Positions 28,166 to 36,369 of a DNA stretch of 64,000 nucleotides are shown here, one piece after another (position 1 is the stretch's first letter; each line of letters begins with the position of its first letter). The position numbers and the translations under genes were made by a program. The stretch comes from BPJU01 sp964425225 (lineage in GTDB: Bacteria; Planctomycetota; Planctomycetia; Pirellulales; Pirellulaceae): positions 46,592 through 110,591 of the forward strand of contig CAYRMD010000003.1 of the NCBI GenBank assembly GCA_964425225.1. The letters run 5' to 3'. The notes below the pieces were generated by a model that saw only the letters and a list, made by a program, of their open reading frames with translations, did not search any database and had not been told where the DNA came from.

Positions 28166-28290
28166 GTGCCGGTTTGGGTGATCCGGTTCGTCGGATGACA
28201 CATTCGCGTGATCTCCAAGCGAAACTCAATATTATAGTTTTGCCGTGAGGAAGCACAAGGCGGAAGCACCCATCCGTGTCATCATAATAG

Positions 28291-28514
28291 AGCCCTCACT
28301 CGAAGCAGCGCTTTTGCCACGAAGCACCCGCATCGGCTCACATTGGATTGGGCCGAAAAAGGCATACCTACGCCATGCGAGACAAATCACCGAACCATTT
28401 CATCTACCATTTCGAAAGATGCCGCGTTTCCATTTCTGCTGCGGAAAATAGGCAAACTTCCGAAATCACCAGCCTTGTACGCCAAAATTCCACCTACACC
28501 TAAAACGCACACAC
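28291..28514 (-). repeat. R1 interspersed element, copy C (inverted)
   Basis: On the minus strand this matches R1 copies A and B from the GTGTGTGCG head (28514) to GAGTGAGGGCT (28291). The hairpin tail and R2 arms are missing. Its head lies about a dozen bases from the point where the restriction-helicase remnant loses homology. Confidence 0.78.
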
Positions 28515-28525
28515 AAAGGGCAGTT

Positions 28526-28822
28526 TTACCAAATACATAGTGCGGCCGCCTCGGGCTGGCAGAAGAAGAACCTTCGGCCACGCTGCGGACTGGCCGACCA
28601 GCACAGCGGCTCCTCGGAGACGTGGCTGACGGCCCGATTGTCTGCCTCGGGCCAACGCCGCACATCATCTCGCAACAGGTTCACCAAAAGCAGATCCTCG
28701 CGCTGCTGCTCGCGTCGCTATCCACGTCAAGAATCGTAAGCCCAACAGTCGTTCGGCTCGTCATAAGCCGATCCGATGATTGGACTTTCGACACGTTGTT
28801 TGGACACGTGGGATTGTTCGTT
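28526..28822 (-). pseudogene. Remnant of a DEAD/DEAH restriction-type helicase (BPTD_3080-like)
   Basis: One minus-strand frame reads VESPIIGSAYDEPNDCWAYDS, then two stop codons (a TGA and a TAG two codons later), then EDLLLVNLLRDDVRRWPEAD and, further on, RRFFFCQPEAAALCIW followed by a stop. These pieces, in this order, match the N-terminal part of large restriction-endonuclease/helicase proteins (nPI..p..EP.rhW; LVN.LR.DV..Wr; rLFFCQ.EA.e..IWL). Everything downstream, including the helicase motifs, is gone. The identification is from memory of the family and is moderately secure. It lies between R1 copy C and a vapC remnant. Confidence 0.6.
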
Positions 28823-28830
28823 TGCCACAA

Positions 28831-29262
28831 TCAGCTCCCCGTTGGTGGATCGAACCAGATCTGAGTCAAGTGATGGGCATGTAGGTGGCCAAAATCGTGA
28901 TGGGTCGTCAGGAGCGTGGAGTTGCTTGCTTTCGCGGTCGCCGCGATCCACGCACCGTTTTCTCCCATTGCGATTCCCTGCTTCTCACGGAACCACTTGA
29001 TCTCCGAATAGGCCGAGAATATCGCAGGATCGTTGATGTCAATCCAGATCAACTGCGGGAGTAGCCGCCGCATCGTTGACAGTTTGTCCTTGCCCTAACC
29101 GAACCGGCTAGCTAACGCTTCGATGTGCCCGACCGTTACCACGAAAACCATGCACTGCGTGACAAAAGCGCGGGCTGTATTGTGCTTGGATCATCCGGCG
29201 AGCGCATCGTTACGAATCAAGTGCACCAAGATGTTGGCATCGAGCAAGCAATCGGTGGGCAT
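28831..29262 (-). pseudogene. VapC-type PIN toxin with two in-frame stops
   Basis: A single minus-strand frame covers a complete VapC: MPTDCLLDANILVHLIRND at the start, then a TGA, a middle segment (VVTVGHIEALASRFG) ending in a TAG where the family has Trp (TGG), then MRRLLPQLIWIDINDPAIF and MGENGAWIAATAKAS with LLTTHHDF. Apart from the stops, the catalytic Asp of GENDxWIAA is Gly here. Both nonsense changes are single-base differences. VapC proteins are toxin ribonucleases; this copy is dead or, less likely, split. Confidence 0.75.
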
Positions 29263-29577
29263 GCTCTCGCTCATCCGGCCGAGTGCTTTCTGGATTTGCT
29301 CATCGGTTTCGTCTCCCGGCCATTTTCCGCGGACTGCCGCGAGTCTCGGTCGCGTCGCTTGTTCCTTGACGTTCCGTTTCAGGTCGCCTTCCGGCGGAAT
29401 TCCATGCGGAATCGTTGTGAAGAAGCGGTCCCGGTCCGAGGCTAGCACGATCCGGTCGGCATCAATGCGCAAGAGTCGGCCTGATGGATAGGAGACCGCC
29501 TTTCCGTACACAGTGAGCTGGCAACCAAGAAGTTCGCGCAATTTGTGCACGTCGCCGCGAACCAGAACGCCCGACGC
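29263..29577 (-). pseudogene. Antitoxin-like remnant fused in frame to the vapC remnant
   Basis: Directly upstream of vapC, in the same frame, lies RGDVHKLRELLGC ... SGRLLRIDADRI ... RGKWPGDETDEQIQKAL. This resembles antitoxins paired with PIN toxins, which often end in a WPGDE..ee...L stretch. There is no stop codon between it and the vapC start, so antitoxin and toxin are now joined in one frame. The N-terminal border cannot be defined. Confidence 0.4.
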
Positions 29578-30752
29578 TTCCTCGTTACTTTCAAGCCTGA
29601 TTCCCAATTCCCGTCTACTGAGCACTAAGCACATCCATAGTGCCGAAAAGCTGTACGCGTCGCGGTATAGGCGTCGTTCCACGAATTCTCTGGACTAGAT
29701 CGCACACCATCGAATTGACGTGTGGCCTCCTGGAATATACATGCCGCCCACGGCACACGTCGATGTCGCGAAAGCCCCCTTGTTGGAACAATGGTTGCAG
29801 CTTCAAGAAATGCTTCAACAGCCACCGATCACGTCGATCGCTATCGCGGCTGTCGGATGAGATATCCACAAGCACGTCGCCAAGAACCTCTAAACCTGTT
29901 CCTAACTGTTCCGGCCTCGACGGCGATAGCTCATGCTGCTGATAAGGCTCCGGCGCCGCTTCCCCAAACCGCAGAACTTCAAAAAGCAGTGCGCTTGTCT
30001 GGTTCCCCTCGTGGCCGATAAAGCGACTGTCGTTCACAGCCTTGAAACACCTTGGCTTCTTACCCGGAAAACGGCTCCGCCGACGAAAGGCCATCGAAAC
30101 GGCGTCGGCGATCAACAATGGAAACAAGTGAATCACGCTCTCAACTTGGGGCGGAAGCCGTCTGCCGTAGCGCTGATCGCTGGTCAGATCGATTCGTCAA
30201 CTCTCAGACATGGCCCGACTCCTCCGATCGTTATACAGCTTGCTCAAACTGAGAACTATTTCACACGATTGGCCTTCGTGCATGAAAAAGAGCTCGCGCG
30301 ATTGCGTTTTTCAAAAAGCTTCGCTGCTATCCACGAGGTCCAACATGTGTCGACCTTTTTACGCCCAGTTCCTGCAAGTGTTATGGGCTCCTATCGTGCC
30401 TTGCTGACAGCACTCCGGGTTTATCTCCGGCAGCAATTGGCGCACTTTGATTGTAGCTACGCCGTTCCCACGCCTTCCTGGCGTCGACGCAGGTTCCCTT
30501 ATTTTCGACGCCAAAAAGTTGTCACTGGTGGATCGCGTCGATCGCAATCTAAAGCGTCGCAGACGCATCCACCCACTTTTCGCCATCCGCCCAAAGATCG
30601 CACCGACTCGGACCGCATTCGGTAGAGGACGGCATGCCGTGCCCTCCGTACGTCCAGGATCCCACGTGTACAACCACGGCTCTCAGTCTGCACCGATGAA
30701 AGTACGTGTTTCCTTTTGATAATGGGCCGTTCCTTTACGGGAGTTACCAGCC

Positions 30753-30811
30753 GCCGCCACCTAAAAACAAGGCGCACACCCCAAGAGAGCCGCCACCGTT
30801 AGGAAGCGGCC
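30753..30811. repeat. Rearranged R1 head and tail
   Basis: On the minus strand 30780-30753 reads GGTGTGCGCC...TTTTTAGGTGG, an R1 head. Immediately next to it on the plus strand, GAGCCGCCACCGTTAGG and AGCGGCC (from 30787) match the R1 tail. Head and tail are thus joined with one part inverted and the 200-base middle lost. Confidence 0.5.
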
Positions 30812-30840
30812 CTTCTGTCTGGCGAGAAACAGCAACGACC

Positions 30841-30924
30841 AGACGCAAAGCGACAATGCATTTGCCTAATCGGTTATCTTTGCGCCTCTGTGTTAGATCT
30901 CCTTACGACTTTGCGTTAAATCAT
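30841..30924. repeat. R2 arms
   Basis: A short plus arm (GACGCAAAGCG) is followed by two minus arms (TTTGCGCCTCTGTG from 30879 and ACTTTGCGTTAAATCATT from 30908). Confidence 0.6.
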
Positions 30925-31155
30925 TCTCAGCCCGAGTCCCATCCACCGGGGCAAAAAGTCGCGCTTCGCAAGGAGCTGACTTGTCGACACCTGTTTGGTT
31001 TCGTATGCTCAAAGCACCGGCCGCGGTAGTCGTTAAACGATCAAAAAGATGCGCCCCTGCTTGCGTTTTCCTGATACCGCAAAACGGCTTCCCGCCTATT
31101 AGCCGTCGGGTAACAGGTGGACCAAAGAGTTGGCTGTGTGGATTAGGGTGTGACC

Positions 31156-32289
31156 ATGGCTTCGATTTCTCCCTCGAAACAGGCAAGTCTAGATACTCTT
31201 GTTGAGGAAGCTCGCCGTAAGCTTGACGAGCACACATATGAAATCGTCCAGTGGCATTTTCACGAGTCGACGGGATGTCCGTTTTGGCTGGAAAAGAAGC
31301 GAGAGTTGAAGTTCGATCCTTTGAAGGAGGTCAAAGGTTTTGACGACTTGAAAAAGTTTCCGTTGTTCGAGGATGAGTGGCTGCGTGGTGGACCGGTGCG
31401 TCGTTGGGTACCGCGTGCCTATGCCGATCGTCCCATTTATGTCTTTGAAACGGGTGGTACGACGGGCATTCCGAAGACGCGTGTAGTAATTGAGGATCAT
31501 CGCATCGACTACGAGCGTTTTAGTGATACGTTACCGGACAAGTATTTTCCGCGTGGTGCAAACTGGTTGATGCTGGGCCCGACCGGTCCACGGCGTTTGC
31601 GGCTAGCAGTCGAGCATTTGTGTCAGTATCGGGGCGGCATCTGTTTCTGTTTGGATTTGGATCCCCGGTGGGTTATCAAACTCATCAAGAAAGGTTGGAT
31701 GGAGCACTTGGAGGCATATAAGCAACACGTGATTGAGCAGGCAATCACCATTTTAACGGCAGGGCACGATATTCGCTGCATGTTTGCCACCCCCAAATTG
31801 CTCGAAGCGCTCGCTTTGGCTTTGGAGGATCGCGGTACATCGATTCCCAAGATGGGCATTACCGGTATTTTTTCGGGAGGAACTGAGTTTACTCCCCAAT
31901 GGACGCGTTACGCAATTGAAGAGCTACTCGGTGGGCCGCCGGAAGTTAGCGGTGTGTATATGACTCCCACCTACGGTAACACCTTGATGGGTTTGGCGTG
32001 CAGCAAACCGGTTTCCGCCGCGGATGGTTATAAGATTACGTATTATGCTCCTCAGCCGCGCGCCGTAATCGAAGTAGTGGACTTCGATGATCCTCAGCGC
32101 GTGGTCCATTACGGCGAATCGGGCAGAGTCAAACTCACCACGCTCACCAAGGAACTGTTCATTCCTGGTTTCTTGGAACGTGACGAAGGAGAACGAGAGC
32201 CACCGTATGAACAATATCCATGGGACGGCATTAGCGGTGTAAGGCCGTATCGAGGTATCGCGGCCCAAACGACAGTGGGAGTCTATTAA
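31156..32289 (+). CDS. PaaK/LuxE-like adenylate-forming enzyme
   Basis: The protein belongs to the acyl-adenylate-forming superfamily, closest by eye to phenylacetate-CoA ligase (PaaK) and to LuxE acyl-protein synthetase. The nucleotide loop FETGGTTGIPK (97-107) is intact, as are SGGTEFTP and the late GESGRVKLTTLTKE. At 377 residues it lacks most of the C-terminal lid domain of PaaK (430-450 residues), as LuxE does. It likely activates a carboxylic acid with ATP. The ATG at 31156 has AGGGTG upstream. It is the first gene of the locus and is followed by an aldehyde dehydrogenase of LuxC type, an order that suggests acid-to-aldehyde reduction. The acid is unknown. Confidence 0.8.
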   Translation: MASISPSKQASLDTLVEEARRKLDEHTYEIVQWHFHESTGCPFWLEKKRELKFDPLKEVKGFDDLKKFPLFEDEWLRGGPVRRWVPRAYADRPIYVFETGGTTGIPKTRVVIEDHRIDYERFSDTLPDKYFPRGANWLMLGPTGPRRLRLAVEHLCQYRGGICFCLDLDPRWVIKLIKKGWMEHLEAYKQHVIEQAITILTAGHDIRCMFATPKLLEALALALEDRGTSIPKMGITGIFSGGTEFTPQWTRYAIEELLGGPPEVSGVYMTPTYGNTLMGLACSKPVSAADGYKITYYAPQPRAVIEVVDFDDPQRVVHYGESGRVKLTTLTKELFIPGFLERDEGEREPPYEQYPWDGISGVRPYRGIAAQTTVGVY

Positions 32290-32428
32290 GTCCGTGCCGT
32301 TGGTTGGGAAATGGAAGTGGCAACAGGAGTTGTACTTGCTCCCCTTTGGGAGACCACAGCCCGGCATCCGGCGATGGGGAGTGCCCGAGGCCAGGTGAAT
32401 CAGAATTATTCATGAGGAGACATAGCCC

Positions 32429-33898
32429 GTGCTGAACATACCAGTGATCCGATGGGGGAAGCCGTACGAGTCGCTCGAAAAAGACACGGTGGTACATTTT
32501 CGTACCGGTGAGGCGATGGCCTTAGTCCATCAGGCCAACGGGGGGCTGATCCATCGCGACATGAAGAAAGCAGCCCAGGCCCGTGAAGTGTTACGTCAAA
32601 TCCCGATTCCTGAATTGATCGAGCGACTGAAGCGGGCTGCCGATCTTTATGAAAATCATTCCCTGCCGGTGGGGGATGGGGTTCAAACGCCCGACGAGTT
32701 CGTCCGCCAACAATCGGCCTCGACCGGGTTACCGGAACATATGTGCCGGGCGAACATGAAAAAAAACTCGTTTGTCTTAACCAACATGGACAAGATTCTG
32801 GATGCGCTCACGCGCGGGTTGGACTGGCGCATTTTGTCGCGCGGTTATGGCATCGAATCACGCGGCGTGGTGGTGAGCTATCAGGCGCAGGCCCCTGTCC
32901 TAGGTGCCGTTTTGCCGTCCAACTCGCCAGGAGTGCATACGTTGTGGTTGCCGGTCATCGCACTGCAATTGGGCCTTGTTTTAAAGCCCGGTCCTCAGGA
33001 ACCCTGGACCCCATACCGCATGATGGCGGCGTTTGTGCAAGCCGGAATCCCGCCGGAAGTTTTTTGTATCTATCCGGGTGGACCGGAAGCAGGTGCCGCA
33101 GTATTGGCCTCCTGCCAGCGAGCCATGATTTTTGGCGGTTCGGCCACGGTCGAGCAATATCGAGGGAACCCGAGAGTCCAGGCACACGGACCCGGTTTTT
33201 CTAAGATTCTCTTGGCAGACGATGTGGTGGACCGATGGCCGGACTATTTGGATCTCATGGTCGAAAGCATTTACATCAATAGCGGACGAAGCTGCATTAA
33301 TTGCTCGGGAATCTGGGCATCACGCCATACGCGGGCAATTGCCGAGGCTTTAGCTGAGCGTTTAGGACCGGTTGATGTCCTTCCACCGGAAGACCCACAA
33401 GCCGGGCTGGCTGCGTTCACAGTACCGGGAATGGCCAAATCGATTTGGGCCGTGATCGAGGCAGATTTGAGACAACCAGGCGTTACGGATATGACGGCGC
33501 CGTATGGGCCGAGATTAGTGGAGATGGAACGCTGTGCTTATCTACGGCCGATGATAGTGCATTGTGATTCGCCCGATGTCGAGATTGCCAAAAAAGAGTT
33601 TATGTTTCCGTTCGCGACCGTGGTCCAGTGTCCTCAGGCGCAGATGTTAGACAAGATTGGGCCAACGCTGGTCTGTACGGTAATTACTGAGGACGAATCG
33701 TTTATTCGTCAGGTAACGGATGCCACGCATGTCGATCGGCTCAATGTCGGTCCGATACCGACGACACGCCTCAACTGGCTGCAGCCACACGAAGGGAACA
33801 TCATCGATTTTTTATTTCGCTCCCGTGCCTACCAAGTCACCGAAGAGAGATTGGAACTCCTGCGACGCGAATGCGAACAGCACGCCGTTTTTGTTTAA
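32429..33898 (+). CDS. Aldehyde dehydrogenase/LuxC-like acyl reductase
   Basis: This 489-residue protein has the aldehyde dehydrogenase fold. The nucleophile is probably Cys289 in NSGRSCINCSG, and the nucleotide-binding half includes NSPGVHTLWLPVIALQLGLVLKPGPQEPWTPYRM. The overall look is that of acyl-CoA or acyl-protein reductases (LuxC/acylating ALDH) rather than of sugar or betaine enzymes. The GTG start is fixed by GAGGAGA eight bases upstream. It should reduce the activated acid from the upstream enzyme to an aldehyde with NAD(P)H. The gap of 139 bases before it shows no gene. Confidence 0.82.
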   Translation: MLNIPVIRWGKPYESLEKDTVVHFRTGEAMALVHQANGGLIHRDMKKAAQAREVLRQIPIPELIERLKRAADLYENHSLPVGDGVQTPDEFVRQQSASTGLPEHMCRANMKKNSFVLTNMDKILDALTRGLDWRILSRGYGIESRGVVVSYQAQAPVLGAVLPSNSPGVHTLWLPVIALQLGLVLKPGPQEPWTPYRMMAAFVQAGIPPEVFCIYPGGPEAGAAVLASCQRAMIFGGSATVEQYRGNPRVQAHGPGFSKILLADDVVDRWPDYLDLMVESIYINSGRSCINCSGIWASRHTRAIAEALAERLGPVDVLPPEDPQAGLAAFTVPGMAKSIWAVIEADLRQPGVTDMTAPYGPRLVEMERCAYLRPMIVHCDSPDVEIAKKEFMFPFATVVQCPQAQMLDKIGPTLVCTVITEDESFIRQVTDATHVDRLNVGPIPTTRLNWLQPHEGNIIDFLFRSRAYQVTEERLELLRRECEQHAVFV

Positions 33899-33919
33899 CC
33901 CCCTGCCAACATTTCCCCT

Positions 33920-35074
33920 ATGTTAGTTTCTTTTGACTTTCAGTTGCGTACCAGGATTGTGTTCGGCCCGGGTAAGCTCGAGCTTTTGGGTGAGTTGGCA
34001 CGACAGTTGGGTGCCCGGCGGGTATTGGTCGTAAGTGATCCGGGGATTGTTGCGGCTGGTCATGCACCGCGGGGAGTCGACATTCTGATTCGGGCAGGTT
34101 GTGAGGCGCAGTTATTCGATGGCGTGCGGGAAAATCCCACAACGCGGGAAGTGGAGTCTGGCGTCGAGCTGGCGCGCTCGTTCCAACCCAATTTGTTAGT
34201 GGGACTAGGCGGCGGCAGCTCGATGGACTGCGCGAAGGGGATTAACTTTCTTTATACAAACGGCGGCAGGATGCACGATTACTGGGGCATTGGTAAAGCC
34301 ACAAAACCGATGCTCCCGATGATCGCCGTGCCCACCACCGCGGGAACCGGTAGCGAAACACAGTCCTTCGCCTTGATCTCGGACCCGGATACCCATGTCA
34401 AGATGGCCTGCGGGGATAAAAAGGCCAGTTGTGCGGTGGCACTTTTGGATCCGGAATTGACACTTACGCAGCCAGCGCACGTCACGGCGTTGGCGGGAAT
34501 CGATGCGATTACTCATGCCGTGGAAACAGCCGTGACGCGGCCACGCAATGCCGTGTCGCTACTTTTTAGTCGCGAAGCTTGGCGATTATTGGCTCGGAAT
34601 TTCCCGCGTGTTCTTCAGGATCCCACATGCCTCGAAGCGCGTTCGGCAATGCAACTCGGAGCCTCGCTGGCCGGCATCGCCATCGAAAACTCGATGTTAG
34701 GGGCCGCGCATGCTCTGGCCAATCCGCTGACCGCTCGCTTCGCTATTCCCCACGGACAGGCTGTAGGACTGATGCTACCTCACGTCGTACGTTTCAACGC
34801 ATCGGTAGTCGCAGCCGAATATGGTATGCTGTTAACCGACATACAAGCCCAAACCGACCAACCCTCCTTGCCACAAGGTGCAGAAGGCTTGGCCGATTTC
34901 CTGACGGAAATTCTGCTTTTAGCCGGTCTGCCTGTCCGCCTGGCCCAGCTCGATGTTCCGCTGTCTGCTTTGCCGGCTTGTGCCGAAGACGCAGCAAAAC
35001 AATGGACCGGCACGTTCAATCCTCGCCCACTTACCGTCGACGATTTTTACAGTTTGTATCGTCAAGCGTGGTAA
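33920..35074 (+). CDS. Iron-containing alcohol dehydrogenase
   Basis: This is a group III metal-dependent alcohol dehydrogenase. The cofactor motif GGGSSMD is at 97-103 and the metal ligands Asp195, His199, His264 and His278 all align with the family (GIDAITHAVE, GAAHALANPL, IPHGQAVG). It lies 21 bases after the LuxC-like gene. In this setting it most likely reduces the aldehyde to an alcohol, completing an acid-aldehyde-alcohol route, but the reverse is possible. Confidence 0.92.
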   Translation: MLVSFDFQLRTRIVFGPGKLELLGELARQLGARRVLVVSDPGIVAAGHAPRGVDILIRAGCEAQLFDGVRENPTTREVESGVELARSFQPNLLVGLGGGSSMDCAKGINFLYTNGGRMHDYWGIGKATKPMLPMIAVPTTAGTGSETQSFALISDPDTHVKMACGDKKASCAVALLDPELTLTQPAHVTALAGIDAITHAVETAVTRPRNAVSLLFSREAWRLLARNFPRVLQDPTCLEARSAMQLGASLAGIAIENSMLGAAHALANPLTARFAIPHGQAVGLMLPHVVRFNASVVAAEYGMLLTDIQAQTDQPSLPQGAEGLADFLTEILLLAGLPVRLAQLDVPLSALPACAEDAAKQWTGTFNPRPLTVDDFYSLYRQAW

Positions 35075-35169
35075 GTGAGGCGAAGCAGGCCATAATGAAG
35101 GAAAGAGCACAATCCGGATGGAAATGTCTTTCCGGGGTTCCTTGAACGAGAGGATACAAAGAAGAAGCC

Positions 35170-36312
35170 ATGATGTGCCATTGGACGCTACTGCTTTGGA
35201 TCTCGGTGGTTGGCCAAGTTGCTCTCAGTGGGCCGATGGAGCCTACGCTTCGGAATGATGCTTTTAGTTGGCCTCTGTTTCGTGGGGATGGTGCCTGCCG
35301 TGGGGTCGCAGCTACGGGTCTGCCCGCCGAGCCGCAAATCCTTTGGGAATTCTCTGTGCCCAACGGTGCGTTTGAATCAACTCCTGCTATCGCACGCGGC
35401 TTGGTTTTCGTGACCGATGTGGATGGAAAACTGTATGCTCTGGACTTCGCCAGCGGACAAAAGAAATGGGAATACGATTCTGGAAGTGGGTTTCAGGCAT
35501 CTCCATCTGTCATCCACGATCGAGTCGTTGTGGGGGATCTTGAAGGCGTGCTTCATTGTGTGTCGCTCGAAACGGGGCAGCGCCTTTGGAGTTTTGAAGC
35601 GGAAGCCGAGATCGATGGGGCGGTGAATTTTTATAAAGATCGCCTCCTGGTGGGCTCGCAAGATTCGACGCTCTATTGCCTGCGAATCGAAGATGGTAAG
35701 CTACTTTGGAAGTTTTCCATCGCGGATCAAATCCGATGTACTCCAACGATCGTCGAAGGGCACGCTTTTGTGGCCGGCTGTGATAGCCGGTTGCATGTGG
35801 TCGACGTCGAATTGGGACAAGAAAAGCTCTTCGTAGAAATCGAAGCACCCACCGGCCTTACCCCGGCAGCTCAGCACGATTACGCCTATTTCGGTACCGA
35901 GGGGGCGACGTTTTTTTGTGTCAATTGGCGTAAAGGGCAAGTCCTCTGGAAGTACACCTTGCCCGAAAGTGGTCAGAGTATCCGTAGCTCACCGGCTTTG
36001 ACGGAACAGGCGGTGGTGTTCGGCGGCCGGGATCGACACGTCCACGCGCTGGATCCCAAGACCGGGCGTGTTTTATGGACCTTTTCCACCAAGGCACGAG
36101 TGGATTGTTCGCCGGTGATCGAAAACGAGCGGGTTTGGATCGGCGCTGCCGACGGTCGACTGTATGCTCTAGCGCTGGCGGATGGCCGTCCGGTTTGGCA
36201 AACTGAGCTACGAGGCGGAATTGTTTCGGGTGTGGCGGTTGCCCAACGCCGCTTGGTGGCGGCTACCGACCGCGGGGTGGTGTATTGCTTGGGGGAACCT
36301 GCGGGCCGCTAG
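35170..36312 (+). CDS. Secreted PQQ-like beta-propeller protein
   Basis: The 380-residue protein begins with a signal peptide (about 1-20), followed by about eight propeller blades with the repeated pattern DG.LYALD..TG...W.F (for example VDGKLYALDFASGQKKWEY and GRDRHVHALDPKTGRVLWTF). Such domains bind PQQ in alcohol dehydrogenases or act as protein scaffolds like BamB. No dehydrogenase extension or haem motif is present. Its presence amid cytoplasmic enzymes is odd and may indicate envelope delivery of the product. The next gene begins within 60 bases. Confidence 0.85.
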   Translation: MMCHWTLLLWISVVGQVALSGPMEPTLRNDAFSWPLFRGDGACRGVAATGLPAEPQILWEFSVPNGAFESTPAIARGLVFVTDVDGKLYALDFASGQKKWEYDSGSGFQASPSVIHDRVVVGDLEGVLHCVSLETGQRLWSFEAEAEIDGAVNFYKDRLLVGSQDSTLYCLRIEDGKLLWKFSIADQIRCTPTIVEGHAFVAGCDSRLHVVDVELGQEKLFVEIEAPTGLTPAAQHDYAYFGTEGATFFCVNWRKGQVLWKYTLPESGQSIRSSPALTEQAVVFGGRDRHVHALDPKTGRVLWTFSTKARVDCSPVIENERVWIGAADGRLYALALADGRPVWQTELRGGIVSGVAVAQRRLVAATDRGVVYCLGEPAGR

Positions 36313-36369
36313 GTGATCCGACAAGCCGAATGCATCGATCGGCGACCAGCCAACGTAGGAGGTTCCGGC

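Larger units (their letters stand above)
29578..31155. other. 1.6-kb decayed region with R1/R2 pieces
   Basis: Several open frames of 60-230 codons exist on both strands, but none has family resemblance, a ribosome binding site or plausible composition. The segment may hold an unrecognised decayed gene upstream of the toxin remnants. Near 30753-30811 an inverted R1 head and an R1 tail lie next to each other, followed by R2 arms (30841-30924). The promoter of the 31-46 kb locus should lie in the last few hundred bases. Confidence 0.4.

Noticed and set aside
28387..28668. 93-codon minus-strand frame across R1 copy C and the helicase remnant
   Set aside because: It is in a different frame from the one carrying the helicase homology and crosses the repeat border.
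29615..30136. 173-codon minus-strand frame upstream of the toxin remnants
   Set aside because: I tried to read it as a transposase or helicase fragment, but found no motif in any of the three minus frames; it stays unassigned.
29933..30625. 230-codon plus-strand frame in the decayed region
   Set aside because: Composition and lack of motifs or ribosome binding site suggest a chance frame.
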